Positions 48,301 to 59,260 are shown, counted from the first letter of the stretch. The stretch: 64,000 nt of DNA from Puccinellia tenuiflora (GCA_012064385.1 QRDG01002535.1:434182-498181); one strand, 5' to 3'. Notes: a model not told the origin generated them from the letters alone. Numbers and translations are program-made.

Positions 48301-48469
48301 GCTATGTCTGAGCTTATGGCATGATCGAGGTGTTGTGTGCCGATGATCCATTCCGAGAACATATGCTAAAGGTTTTGGCCTGGGATTGGTAAACCCAGTA
48401 ACCTTCGATTGTGTAGCATGACCGGTTGCACAAAGCTTCACTGTATAGTTCTGGGGTCGGGGCGCTACA
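45371..48469 (+). repeat. LTR fragment F (plus orientation, atypical start)
   Basis: From about 46060 to its end GGGGCGCTACA at 48469 it follows the plan of LTR B, including the conserved block at 47507-47590. The GC-rich part is at 45640-46060. The first 270 bases do not match any LTR start in the window and read like a piece of a different element, so F is chimeric or 5'-truncated. No 5-bp duplication was found (ACTGA versus CGCCC). Confidence 0.65.
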
Positions 48470-48660
48470 CGCCCCCCGAAGATGTTCTTGACCTCCTTCT
48501 TGGCGGCCTCGTCGACGTACTTCTGGAAGTAGCGCCTTCCGTGGTGCGGGGATGCTCCTTGCTTGCGTAGGAGCCAACCTTTCTTTGTAAAAAGTAGGCC
48601 CCATTGTAGACCTTTGGATGACGAAAAACTTGTACTCTTGCTGTCGCTTGGCCTTCAAGC
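48470..48660 (-). pseudogene. Unrecognised open segment at the edge of T
   Basis: On the minus strand one frame reads RRYFQKYVDEAAKKEVKNIF with no stop, up to the F boundary. An adjacent frame carries a Met-initiated stretch before it. The lysine-rich, helix-like composition looks like protein. I do not recognise the family; it may belong to T's 3' region or to a captured gene piece. Confidence 0.25.
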
Positions 48661-48755
48661 TAAATATATGCGATCGAGAACGGTTTTCTGCAAAACTCGC
48701 TCTTGATTGCGGTGTTAGCTGAACCGTCAGAGGGGCCAGTGGGGAACAGAGGGCC

Positions 48756-48762
48756 TATAAAA
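48756..48762 (+). promoter_or_regulatory. TATA box upstream of antisense ORF
   Basis: TATAAAA within GGGCCTATAAAAGGCTC, 95 bases before the ATG at 48851. The GC-rich flanks and the downstream C-rich leader fit a plant core promoter. Confidence 0.5.
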
Positions 48763-48850
48763 GGCTCTCTAGCCCCCAGCTCCTTGGCCACCCATAGTCT
48801 TGCTTTCTCTTGCTTCTTGCCCTCCCTGCCCCTTCACAAACCACAAGGCC

Positions 48851-49328
48851 ATGTCGAGGGAGGTAGGGATGTCCTTCTCAGGGACGTCGACGGCGGCATC
48901 CGTGCGCCGGGGTGTGGCGGAGGCTCCCAGGGGAACTGGGGCCCATGCCGCTGGAGAAGAAGATGAGGTGATGTCGCGCCTGGCCCTCGCTATGGGCGTT
49001 TCATGCTTGGCGACGATCTCTGGTCCCGCAGCCCAGGAGGAGGCTCGGGTGCGTGCGCTCCGCAGGGCTCAGCTTCTGGCGGCCTTGAAGGGGAAGACCG
49101 CGGGGATCCCGGAGGCATCCCAGCTCTGGGAGTAGTTCGACGCCATTGAACAGGTCAGTGTTGCGTTTTTCTCGACCCCTCGCTCCTCTTGGGCCTGGTC
49201 AAGATCCTGACCGAACTTGTCCCCTGTCGCAGGCGGACGACAACGCCATGAGCGAGGTGGCGGCCGAGGTGGTCTCCCTGCTCCACTGCCTAGTGCCCGG
49301 ACGCACCAGACAGCCAGGAGACGCCTGA
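48851..49328 (+). pseudogene. Tat-type antisense ORF, two exons
   Basis: Opposite in direction to T's gag-pol and located between integrase and the missing 3' LTR. Exon 1 (48851-49153) starts MSREVGMSFSGTS and is Ala/Arg-rich, including RALRRAQLLAAL. A TAG at 49133-49135 breaks it just before FDAIEQ. A canonical donor GTCAGT at 49154 and acceptor GTCGCAG ending at 49232 join it in phase 0 to exon 2 (ADDNAMSEVAAEVVSLL...), which ends with TGA at 49328. Tat-lineage elements are known to carry an antisense ORF of unknown function at this place. This is my reading of position and structure, not a sequence match. The in-frame stop and short length suggest a decayed copy. Confidence 0.5.
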
Positions 49329-50348
49329 AAAAATCCTTCCGCGTTCTCCCTCTCCTCCCAGGCGTCCCCGGGGATTGTGAGGTCCCCCGTTGGGCGTGAA
49401 CAAGGCAAGGGCGCACAGCAAGGAGCGCTAACTCCAAGCTGGCCTTAGTAGCACAGGGTCTAGTAGTTGCACAACCGAATGTAAATTCAAGAATGTAATT
49501 CAGAATGTAAATTCGGATGTATGCAACCCTAGACTCAACTCCCGGGGTCATTTCCCAAATCTTCCTTTGCACTAACATGCCGTCTGGTTTTCAGAGGAGG
49601 CCACTTAGGTGCAAGGCACTCTACCTCCGCACGATAGATGTACCCCCTAAGTCAGACTATACCTTCCGGGAGTCCTTCGCCACTGTCCACGGGTACTAGG
49701 CCAGAGGGAAACGAACCATTCACCGGGGTGGTCGCATACCCCCGCAAAGGCTCTCATCAACCGTCAAGCATGTGCAGGTCGATGGTATATTGACTCCGAG
49801 CGAGATGTTATGCCTAAATGCAGGATGCTGATGCAAGAACTTAGCTGTTTTCCTGTCGCGTTTCCAGCCCATCTAGTCCTTCCCGGGTGTCGAACTCCTT
49901 TTTTCGTGTCCCGCTGCCCAATCCTGACACGGGAAGGAGCTACACACAGCAAACTTTCAGTAAGAAAAGAATGGACCCTCTTTCCTATCATGCTAGCATG
50001 TTATCCGAAGCAAACCGCAAGCACAGTTAGTAGTACATTTCTGTGGTGAGGTGCTTTTCACCACAGCACTGCCCGATTCCCCTTCCCGCGGCAGCACGAC
50101 ATGATCGGGCGGCGGTGCCTAGCCTGCGAGGCCACTCGCGGCGCTTCTACCCATCTGCCACCGGCACATACCAGCCCCCTGCTTACGGGTTGCTAAGGAT
50201 AACACGCTTCCATGGAAGGATTGAGGCTCACGGGAATTGAAATAACTTATCTTTTATTCTCCTGGTGACGATTCTTACACCCTATTACAGAACACTAGCC
50301 CCTCAGGCGTGCTTTAACGGATCCGATGTTTGCGATTCGTGTTCATAA
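49329..50348. other. T spacer between antisense ORF and integrase
   Basis: No coding motif was recognised on either strand. The spacer is moderately GC-rich. Further exons of the antisense ORF cannot be excluded. Confidence 0.45.
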
Positions 50349-51617
50349 TCAGGGGTAGAATTTCCGAAGATTCTCGATGTTCCAGGCGTTGCCTTCCGGC
50401 CGGCCTTGCTCGTCCTCCAGGTACACCATTCCGGGTTTCAGGGTATGTGTCACCCGGAAGGGTCCTTCCCACTTTGATGACATTTTGTTCAGGCCTTCCA
50501 TGTTTTGCCTCTTGCGGAGGACCATGTCCCCGGGTTGCAGCTCCCGCGAGCGAACATGACGACTGTGGTATCGGCGGAGTCCTTATTGGTACCGAGCTGA
50601 CCGTAAGGAGGCCCGACACCTTCTCTCTTCCAGCAGGTTTATGTCATCGATCCTCCGCTCTTCTTGCGTGTTCTCATCGTATGCGAGCACCCGGGGTGAT
50701 CCGTACTTGAGCTCTGATGGCAGGACAGCTTCAGCTCCGTAGACGAGGAAGAAAGGTGTCTCTCAAGTGGCTCTGCTTGGTGTTGTCCTGAGTGACCACA
50801 GTACGCTTGGCAGGTGATTAATCCAGTTTTTTCCCTTGTTCTCCAGCTTGTCAAAGGCTTTGGTCTTCAATCCCTTGAGAACTTCTGCATTTGCTCGCTC
50901 TACTTGCCCGTTGCTTCTTGGGTAGGATAGCGAGGCAAAACACACCTTCATGCCCATTTCTTTGCAGAAGTTGAGGAAGGATTTGCTTGTGAACTGAGTG
51001 CCATTGTCGGTAATGATTCTGTTTGGTACTCCAAACCGGTAGATGATTCCTTCGATGAACTTGATGGCGGCCTGAGCCGTCTGACGTGGAACTGGCATCG
51101 CTTCCACACACTTTGTGAACTCGTCGATTGCCACGAACAGGTACTCGTGACCTCCCACAGACTTTGGTATCTTGCCGACGATGTCTAGCCCCCAGACCAC
51201 GAACGGCCAGGAGATTGGTATCGGCTACAACGCTTGAGCTGGCTGGTGCGTGTTCTTGGCGTAGTACTGGCAAGCTTCACAGGTCTTGACTAGCTGCTCT
51301 GCATCATGAAGTACCGCTGGCCAGTAGAACCCTTGGCGGAAAACCTTCCCCGCCAAAGATCTTGAAGCCACATGACTTGAGCATATCCCCTCGTGTATGT
51401 CCCTCAGTAGTTCTCGGCCTAGTTCTCGGCCTTGTTCTTGCGATATACATCGTAGCTTGACTCCGTTTTCGCGCCGCCGGTAGAGCTCGCCGTCGATTAG
51501 GACGTAGAGCTTTGCCCGGCGGGCCACTTGCTCGGCTTCGTGGTCATCCTCCGGGAGGGCGTGTTCCACCATGTACTTGATGATGTCCTGGGCCCAGGGT
51601 GGATGGGTCCGTTCCAC
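50349..51617 (-). pseudogene. Element T integrase
   Basis: The integrase would insert the cDNA into the chromosome. On the minus strand the N-terminal HHCC finger is visible (HEGICSSH ... CEACQYY, about 51260-51400). A TAG near 51226 interrupts the frame. The DDE core follows: WGLDIVGK, ITDNGTQF and SNGQVERANAEV supply the three acidic residues. A TGA near 50765 precedes FFLVYGAEAVLPSE, and a frame change leads to the C-terminal ending NIENLRKFYP with stop at 50349. All core catalytic residues are kept although the protein is broken. The upstream RNase H part ends in a different frame near 51640. Confidence 0.85.
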
Positions 51618-51619
51618 CA

Positions 51620-53896
51620 GCAGTACCTCCTGGCCATAAGAAGCAGAGCTTCTTCGGCTGCGGGCACTACCGGGTCTTGGGCTTCCGGGCTGGCTACCCG
51701 TGTTGTTGGTGTAGAAGGTTTGCCAGCCTCCTTTGTCGCTGAAGAACTTGGCTTCAGCCTCTCGGTAGAGACTGAAGGCCGCTTGAGCACCTCGATGTAG
51801 ATCCCGGGAGGTACCGGTTCTCGCTTGGACGCCAGTTGTGATAGCTCGTCCGCAGATGTGTTTTCCTCCCGCGGAACGTAAGCAGCTCCGAAGCTACTGA
51901 AGCACCGCTGAAGTTTCCACACTTCTTCGACGTATGGCGCCATCTGAGGACAGGCGTACTCTTTATTGACTTGCTTGATGACTAGCTGAGAGTCACCCTT
52001 GACGATGATCTTGCTGATGCCGAGGCCGATGGCAGCACGAAGTCCCGCGAGCAGACCCTCATACTCCGTCGTGTTGTTGGAGATGTTTCCTTGGTAGTGC
52101 ATTTGGACGACGTACTTCAAGCGCTCACCGGTTGGTGAAGTGAGGACGACCCCGGCACCTCCTTGCCCCTTGGTGTAGGAGCCGTTGAAGTGCATGGTCC
52201 AGGTGTCGAGATCCTCCTTCCCGGGAAGGCTCGTCTCCTCCTCCGGGTTGTCGATCGCCGTCTCGGTCCACTCGGCTGTGAAGTCAACTAGTGCTTGGCT
52301 CTTGATGTTTTCTGTGTGCTCGAACCTGAGCCCGAAGCCCTGGAGTTCCATGGCCCACGCCGAGATGCGTCCGGTGGCCAGCGGGTTCTCCAGAGGATTC
52401 CTTAGGTTGTACTTGGACACCATCGTGATTGGGTGCCCCTCGAAGTAAGGCCTCTTCTTGCGGGAGGCGATAAGGATCGCTAGCATCAGCTTCTGCATCA
52501 TGGGATACCGCTCCCGGGCGTCGCGCAACACTGAGCTGACGAAGTAGACCGGGTGCTGCACCTTGCGGGTCACCGATCCTTTGGTGGGTTCGACGTTCTC
52601 CACGTCCTTGGCGCTCCGGGGTGTTGTCGGAGTAGCCCCCGGCTGCGTCGCCTTGGAGTGTATTCCTTCGTCCTCATCGCGTGGCTCGACGATGATAGGA
52701 GGGGGCGGGGTGCTGGGATCTTCGATCCCCTGAACACCTGGCCGCCCCTTCTTGCTTGGCTGCCCCTGGAACGGGTCCCCGGGACGCTTGCCCCTGCTTG
52801 GCTTCTTTGGAGATGCGTCGCGCTCGGCCACCAGCACGGCGCTGACCACTTGGTTAGTGGCCGCGATGTACAGCAGTAGTGGCTCCTTCTCCATTGGGAC
52901 CACGAGGACGGGTGACGAGGCAAGGTAGCTCTTGAGTGATTGGAGAGCTTCCTCAGCCTCGGGGTTCCACTCCACGGGGCCCGATTTCTTGAGCAACTTG
53001 AAGAACGGCAAAGCCCGCTCTCCAAGCCTTGAGATGAAGTACCCGAGTGTAGTGATGCACCCGTTGAGGCGCTGCACATCCTTGACTCGCCGGGGCGCTT
53101 CCATTCGTTCGATGGCCTTGACCTTGTCGGGGTTCGCCTCAATCCCTCGGTGGGAGATCAGGAAACCCAACAGCTTGCCGGATGGGTCCCTGAACACGCA
53201 CTTGTCGGGGTTGAGCTTGAAGTTGACCCGGCGGAGGTTGTCGAAAGTCTCGTGCAGGTCCTGGACAAGGGAATCCTGGAACCTTGTCTTGACCACGATG
53301 TCGTCGATGTAGGCTTCAACGTTGCGGCCCACCTGGGTCCCAAGGCACGCTTGCATCGCGCGTTGGAAGGTAGCGCTAGCATTCCGAAGGCCGAAAGGCA
53401 TCCGGGTGTAGCAGTAGTAGCCCTTGGGGGTGATGAAGGACGTCTTCTCTTGGTCCTCGACCGCCATCAGGATCTGGTGGTACCCAGAGAAGGCATCCAG
53501 GAAACACAGTGACTCACAACCGGCTGTGGAGTCCACGATCTGATCGATGCGCGGCAGAGGGAACGGGTCCTTGGGGCAGGCCTTGTTCAGGTCTGTGAAG
53601 TCGACGCAGAGTCATAGCTTGGAGGAATTCGGCTTTGGCACCACCACTGGGTTGGCTACCTAGGTGGGATGAGGCACCACCTTGATGACACCGGCTTCCA
53701 GTAGCTTGTCGGTCTCGGAGACGATGAACTCCAACTTCTCCTTGCTCTACTTCCACAGAACTTGCTTCACGGGGTGGACGCCCGTGTTCACCGCCAGCTT
53801 GTGCTCGATCACCTCCCTTGGTACACCAGGTAAACCTGACACTTCTCATGCGAAGACGTCAGAATTTTCCCGAAGGAAGGCGACGAGCGCGCTTTC
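51620..53896 (-). pseudogene. Element T RT, RNase H and second RNase H
   Basis: The longest open part is 51497-53536 (679 residues). RT: FLDAFSGYHQI and the catalytic YIDD at residues 76-79. The RT start, including VDFTDLNKACPKDPFPLPRID, lies upstream in the same frame behind at least four stops between 53600 and 53897. RT-linked RNase H is at about residues 195-420, but residues 241-325 are a Pro/Lys/Asp-rich insert in the middle of the domain. The second, archaeal-type RNase H covers residues 443-570 (51827-52210). Its first catalytic Asp is Asn (HFNGS), while the Glu in TTEYEG and the Asp in KGDSQLV remain. Two RNase H domains are a Tat hallmark. After residue 625 the frame runs past a frameshift into nonsense. 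Confidence 0.87.
52562..52816 (-). other. Low-complexity insert inside T's RNase H
   Basis: About 85 residues between SAVLVAERD and QHPVYFVSSVL, which are normally separated by only about ten residues in related proteins. The insert is rich in Pro, Lys, Asp and Glu, has no stop codon, and keeps the frame. Confidence 0.6.
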
Positions 53897-54485
53897 CTAT
53901 TTGTCGGTGAGGTGGGCACCAATGGTGATGGTGCGAGAGCCATCACTCATGAGTGCCACCTTCTTGGTCATCTGCAGGTCGCTGCGGAATGGCGCCTTCT
54001 TGGGGGCCGCGGGCGCCGAGCTCCCGGGGTTCCCTCCGCCCCCGAGAGCAGCTTCAGCACCAGCGTCTTGCATGTCTTGTCGGGTGTCCGCCGTTGCGGC
54101 CACCGTCTGGTTTAGTTTCTGGACGCAGTAGATGGTGTCGTCGATGTCGGCCTTGATCCTGATCACACCCCAAGCCGCCGGGATTTTCAGTCATGTTGTA
54201 GGCGAAATGGGAGACGGCCATGAACTTGGCCAGCGCGGGTCGGCCGAGTATGCCGTTGTAGGGGAGCGACGTGTCGGCGATGTCGAAGACGATCTCCTCG
54301 GTGCGGAAGTTCTTGGGGCCAACCGAAAGAGAGATCTTCCCCAGAGGCCGTGTGATATTCCCGTTCACACCTTGGAACACGCCGGTGTCTTGCAGGCGGG
54401 AGAAAGGGATTTGCAAAGTGGCCAGGACCTTTGCCGTTAGCAGGTTGAGGCTGGAGCCTCCGTCGACCAGCATCTTGGTGACCTT
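53897..54485 (-). pseudogene. Element T protease region
   Basis: An aspartic protease fold is suggested by MLVDGGSSLNLL at the start (active-site Asp in VDGGSS) and YNGILGRPALAKF downstream. A frame change near 54165 moves the reading to the frame that continues into the RT, via IRIKADIDDTIYCVQK. A stop (TGA) just before the protease, and a TAG near 53899, break the frame. The protease would cut the Gag-Pol precursor. Confidence 0.75.
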
Positions 54486-56446
54486 TCAGTTTTGGATGAT
54501 GGGCGACACGACTAGGGTCAGTGTCCCTACCCCGACGGTGTTGTCAGGGTGATCTTCCGGGTCGAAGGAGATGACCTGGTTAGACCACGCCAGGGGCTTT
54601 AATGGCGCCGAGGCGACCGCGTTCAGCTCCCGGACGAGTCTCTTGCCGGCGCTGTTGGAGGGAGGCAGGGAGGCTCCCCCGTGAATGCACCCGACGACGC
54701 CATTGACTTCTTGGAATTGTCCATTGCCGCCGCCCTGAGGAGCCGGAGCATCCCCGTTGTCGGCGAACTCCACGTTGTTTGGCCCACGTCCACCTTGGCC
54801 ACCGCGCCCTCCTCCGCGGCCTCCACCTCGCCCCCATCCCCGGCCGTCACCGCCTTGGCGACCTGTGGGACAGTTCCGGGAGTAGTGCCCGAGGAGTCCG
54901 CAGCTGTAGAAGGCACCTGGACCGGTCCCGCCTCCTTGACGTTGCGTGCGCGCAGCGAGGCCGTTTACTTGGCGGCAGTCCTTGAGCGGGTGATTGCCGT
55001 CGGGGTGGACGTGGCACCATGGATCTTCATCGCCCTCAGAAGTCGGGGCTGGCTTGACCTTCTTGGAGAGAGGCTCGGTGACGAAGACGCGCTTGTCGGG
55101 ACCAGGGTCCCGCTTCTTGCTCTTGATGGGGGTGTCTTTGTCCTCGGGTCCCTACTCTCCAGGGACTCTGACCCCCTCTTCTGCGCGGGTGCAGCGGTCC
55201 GCGAGCTCCCATAGCTCGCGGGTAGTCTCGATGCGATGAGTGCTCAACTTCTCGCGCATCCGGGTATGTCAAACGTTGGCATGGAAGGACTGAATCACCA
55301 GCTCCTGCTTGATGCTTGGGATGGTGTTCATCTTCTGGGTGAAGCGTTAGATGAACTTGCGGAGAGTTTCACCCGGAAGCTGCTTGAAGTCGTGCAGGTC
55401 GCCTGGAACTCCTGGGCGCTGGTAGCCGCCCTGAAAAGTCCCCAGGAATGCCTCCTTTAGTGCCCGCCAGGATCGGATGGAGCACTTGGGAAGGTTGAGG
55501 AGCCGTGACTGAGCGTCTCCCTTCAGGGCCAATGGGAACCAGTTGGCCATCATGACCTCGTCGGCCCCGGCAACCACCGCAGCCCGCGAGTACAGCTGCA
55601 GGAAGTCCTGAGGGTTGGTGGTGCCACCGTAGCGGAGGACGTCGATCTTGAACTTCTTGGGCCAGGTGGCCTGGCGAAACTCAGGGGAGAGGGCGAGGCA
55701 GCCCTCGGCGATGTCGTCGTCCCGATCTTTCCATCGATGGCGCTCTCGACGACGTTCGATGCTGGTGCGTGCATCCTCGTGGAGACGGTTGTTAAGGTCG
55801 TTGCGCAGATCTAGGTTGCGCGTGGAGGATGAACCAACGGAGATGGCCGGGCCGCCATTGCGGTTCGCCCGACCCATCGCGGGAGGGTTTGCTTGAGGAG
55901 GCACGGCTTCACCTGGGCGATCTCCCCGGGAAGGGTCCCGGGGTTCTCGCGCCTCTGCTCCCTTGGCTCCGGGGCTGTCGACGGTGGGGCGTGAACGGGC
56001 TCACACCGGGGACTGCCGTCGGCGAAGTGGAGGAGTTCCTCCACACGGGTCCGCCACTCCTGGTAGACCTTGGGGTTGTCGGTGCTGGGTGGAAACTGGA
56101 TCAGAGCCTTGGCGGTGACGAGGGCGTCGTGGCGGGCCTGCGCGTCGTCCGAGAGGAGAGTGTAGGACTTGCTCTTGGTGCCCTGCTGACCCTTGCCAGC
56201 GCGGGCACCCTCGCTCTTTTCACCGACAGAGAGGTCCTTGCCGGTGTTGCCGCCCATGCTCTTCTCCGCGCCACCATCTTCACCGCTCCGTGTTGGGCCG
56301 CCTGCCCCGCCCAGAGCGTCCTTCTCCGGAGGTGGAGGAGGAGAAGCCCGGTTTGCCGCAGCAGCGCGACGCTCGCCGGTAGCCTGAGAACGCGCAGGGG
56401 AGGCCGCCTTGGACGCCTGGACGTCGGGCCTCTTCTTTGGCGCCAT
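54486..56446 (-). pseudogene. Element T gag
   Basis: The start is chosen at 56446 (MAPKKRPDVQ), because the upstream 36 residues are a serine run from leader sequence. The N-terminal part is basic and low-complexity. A frame change occurs around 55811-55904. The gag domain follows: RYGGTTNPQDFLQLYSRAAV and RSWRALKEAFLGTFQG at about 55430-55640. A TAA near 55348 replaces a Gln codon, and another stop occurs near 55268. A nucleocapsid-like knuckle, FYSCGLLGHYSRNCP, lies near 54875-54920 with the first Cys missing. A Gly/Arg-rich stretch follows. Gag would assemble the particle; this copy cannot. Confidence 0.82.
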
Positions 56447-56554
56447 GGTCGACAAAGAACTTGACGCAGATCTTCTCGAAGATCTCGAAGCCGATGAAGA
56501 ACTTGAGGAAGATCTCGACGAAGAACACGAAGCCGATGAAGAAGAAATCAGCAC

Positions 56555-56580
56555 TTGCGCCCCCTACCTGGCATGCCAGA
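56555..56580 (-). promoter_or_regulatory. Element T primer-binding region
   Basis: On the minus strand the LTR end ACGACA is followed by TCTGGCATGCCAGGTAGGGG. This resembles the TGGCGCGCCAGGTAGGGG junction I recall from grass Tat elements, differing from the tRNA-Met type of the other elements here. The exact tRNA was not determined. Confidence 0.5.
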
Positions 56581-57554
56581 TGTCGTGTCTTGGATCACGG
56601 ACACCGGGAGTAAAGGATACCCCCTTTTTAGGTTCGGTATGGGGCGCGAAGGAGGCTGAGTAACGTCTTCCACCCGGGGGCTTCGTATATGCCCGAGATC
56701 TACGTACTAGCAAGCATCACAGAGACACACGGAGTTTACCCAGGTTCGGGCCGCCCGGAGGCTAATAGCCCTACTCCTGCATGTCTGGATTGAGAGGTGT
56801 ATCATGGTGTAGCTTTACAATGGTGGTCGCGGGTGAGAACCCGGGAGGTGTTGGCTAGAGGTTGAAGACGAGCAGATCCTGGCCCGGAGGAGATCACCTC
56901 TCGTCTAAACTACTCTTGGACTTGTGCACTACCTAGCCTGCCGTGCTGGTTCTCCCTTGGTCCTCTTCCGAACTTGTCCCCTCCTTTGGGTGCCTCGGTC
57001 CTCCTGTTATAGGCTAAGGGGATACCACAGGCACACCCTTGGGGGCCGGAGGGGTTTTGGCAGGAAAACCCCTTCGGGTTCTCCTTAGGAGGCGACGTGG
57101 CCTCCTCTCGTCCAAGTATTCTTCTCAGAGGGGGTAGGTGAGGTGGCCCACCTTTTCCAGGGAGGGCGGACAGAGGCTGACAGCTTTTCCGCCTATGCCC
57201 CCTTTTGGCGCCTCCATCTTCTTGGCGCCCAAGTCTTCTAGGAGCCTCTAGCCGGGGCTGGCAAGCTTATCCTCTTTGTGCACTGGAGGTTGGTTCCCGG
57301 GGGTGAGCCCGCCCTCCTGCCGGGCGTCGGGGTCCCGGGACCTCCATTCCTGCTTCCGGGTCGAGGGGGGCCCGGAGGGTCCCCGGGTCCTTTGCCTTGG
57401 TTGTCGATGTCACGCGCGTCGGGACGCTGTGGGGCAGATGGGGGGCCCATCTGCCAGTCTTGTACCTTGGCCTTGAGTGCCTCCTTGGTGGGCCCATGTG
57501 CGATGGACCCACTTTGACCGCATTAGGGGAACCCCATGTTCCACTGTTGCAACA
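56581..57554 (-). repeat. Element T 5' LTR
   Basis: Plus-strand view: it starts TGTCGTGTCTTGG and ends CTGTTGCAACA, giving TGT...ACA inverted tips, 974 bp. The left border is supported by the primer region; the right border is chosen from the tip motif only, since no second LTR is in the window. Confidence 0.6.
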
Positions 57555-58235
57555 CCCACCCCTTAATTCCTCATCTCTGCCCGACGCCTCCTCCTAATCG
57601 CCCCGATCCGATCGCGCCGTCGGCAACCTCAGCCCAGCCCATCCCTTTCGTCGTCGCTCTAGTGCGCCCCCTTGCGTGAAGCCCTGACAGGAGGCAAAGA
57701 AGCAATAGGGGATCCGATGGTGATGGTGATGGCGATGGCTAGTAGCTCTTGCCGGCCTGACTCCCTCCCCCATCCGTCCTTCGCCGATGACCCACACCTT
57801 GGGCCATCCGTTCCCTCTCACCGCTGCCACCACTCCTAGATTCAGATCCATAAATTTCTCCCAAGAATCCTTCCCTCCCTCACTCCGTCCCTTCCTCGCT
57901 GTTGACGTATGCCTCGTAGGAGCACATAAGTTCTTCTTCTTGGGGGCGGCGATCGGGAGAGGACTCTTGCACCAGGTCAACTATGGGGGCGGTGGCTGCC
58001 TTCTACACGCATGCTCGAAGACGGAACCTCCTGCACCCGGACTGTGCGGCAAACCGGCTGCCCGGATGGAGTCGCTGTGTTGCTTGCTTAGGGATTCGAC
58101 CGCACAAGCAATAGCAGCTCGAGCTGCAAGGCTTCTGCACTCTATTATCTAATTTTTCTTCACATATTCCTTATTCATATATTAGGTCAGCTATCATTAT
58201 TTTGTTTACACATGTTGCAATTCCCTGTGTCTCAG
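57555..58235. other. GC-rich leader-like sequence
   Basis: CT-rich and GC-rich for about 600 bases, then AT-rich. It resembles the 5' leader of a grass transcript. The plus-strand open frame at 57787-58152 has no recognisable domain, and I do not call it a gene. Confidence 0.35.
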
Positions 58236-58339
58236 CTGGAGCATCTTGTTTGTGGGATCTCGTGTTGGACTGGAAAGCATGGCAAGGAGTTTCTGAATTT
58301 CTTATACATCTTGTAGCTGAACCGCAGGAGATATTTCAG
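58236..58339 (+). pseudogene. Exon-like fragment 1, unknown gene
   Basis: Preceded by CCCTGTGTCTCAG, a good acceptor, and followed by CAG|GCAAGA, which fits the rare GC-type donor. The frame reads GASCLWDLVLDWKAWQ and continues to EPQEIFQ without a stop. The Trp-rich hydrophobic pattern looks like real protein. I do not recognise the family. Together with the next two pieces it may be a host gene fragment captured by a DNA transposon, or a decayed gene. Confidence 0.3.
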
Positions 58340-58839
58340 GCAAGATACTCTTAGGAAAATTGTTCCTTTTAGATTTCATTTACTGCCAAACATTAGTAAT
58401 CATTTAATTCAATCTCCGAGTAGTAGTAGTGATATCAGGTTTAATGTCCTGTCAAGTGACCTTACTCATGGCGCGTTCTCTGAATTATTAGATTTGATTG
58501 ACAAATGGATAAATACTATAATGTCTGTCACATTTTATATCATTGTATGAATTAGCTTGTATATCAGATTTAGCCTCATGCCATGTATCGCTTCTAGTAC
58601 TATCCTGGTTTTGTTGTACTAGCATGTTAGTCGTTAATTATTTAACAGGTTTGAGATTGAAGCTTTTGGGGCTTTCTAATTATGTATTCTACTTGTATGT
58701 ATATTGCTTGTAGACAAGAAGATTGTTCTGGTACTGTAAAAGGTAAATAATGCTGTAACCAATTTCTTATTTTGTAGACATAAATTTTACACTTTCTCAT
58801 GTGGAGGGATGCATCTGGTTTATGATTCTGCCGCTCTAG

Positions 58840-58912
58840 GTGAAGGACCTGCATAAGCCTTTATTGGGCATTGTAGAATCTGGGAGCAATTCGGCAATGT
58901 CCTCTACAGTAG
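58840..58912 (+). pseudogene. Exon-like fragment 2
   Basis: After CCGCTCTAG the frame reads VKDLHKPLLGIVESGSNSAM and runs into TGA near 58920. The acceptor is plausible but not strong. Linkage to the neighbouring fragments is assumed from proximity and strand. Confidence 0.25.
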
Positions 58913-59260
58913 CCATTCCCTGAATGGCTGTTCTCACATCGTGGTGAGCTATACATAAGCTAATAAAGAGGATTACCTCAAATTTGGTGTTGATGATGAA
59001 AATGCAACATAGTCAGCCATCTTGGTGTTGTTGGTCCACCCAAACAGGGTTGTGATGATGAAAACACAACGTACATATTAAAATAAGTTGATATATTCTA
59101 AACACGAAACTTTCCTGAAGTTATGATTCTTTGGCATATTTTGTACTTACTAGAATTTGGCTATTAACTCTACTACGTTGCAGTGATTACGATTAATTTA
59201 CTTGGACTTAATATAATCATTACTCAAAATTCTTTATCTTTCATTTGGTTTTCTTTACAG

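Larger units (their letters stand above)
48470..57554 (-). mobile_element. Element T: Tat-lineage Gypsy, 3' LTR missing
   Basis: Minus-strand element with 5' LTR at 56581-57554, primer region just left of 56581, then gag, PR, RT, RH, a second RNase H and IN down to 50349. The second, archaeal-type RNase H after the RT-linked one marks the Tat lineage. Left of IN lies about 1.9 kb with a plus-strand spliced-looking ORF. Where polypurine tract and 3' LTR should follow, the sequence is cut at 48470 by LTR fragment F. The coding part has many stops and at least three frame changes, so it is an old copy. Confidence 0.8.

Noticed and set aside
56409..56663. Acidic 84-residue plus-strand frame (Asp/Glu/Leu repeats)
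   Set aside because: It is the reverse complement of the serine-coding leader in front of T's gag; simple GAA/GAT repetition.
57787..58152. 121-residue plus-strand open frame
   Set aside because: No recognisable domain, composition typical of CT-rich leader; kept only as leader-like sequence.
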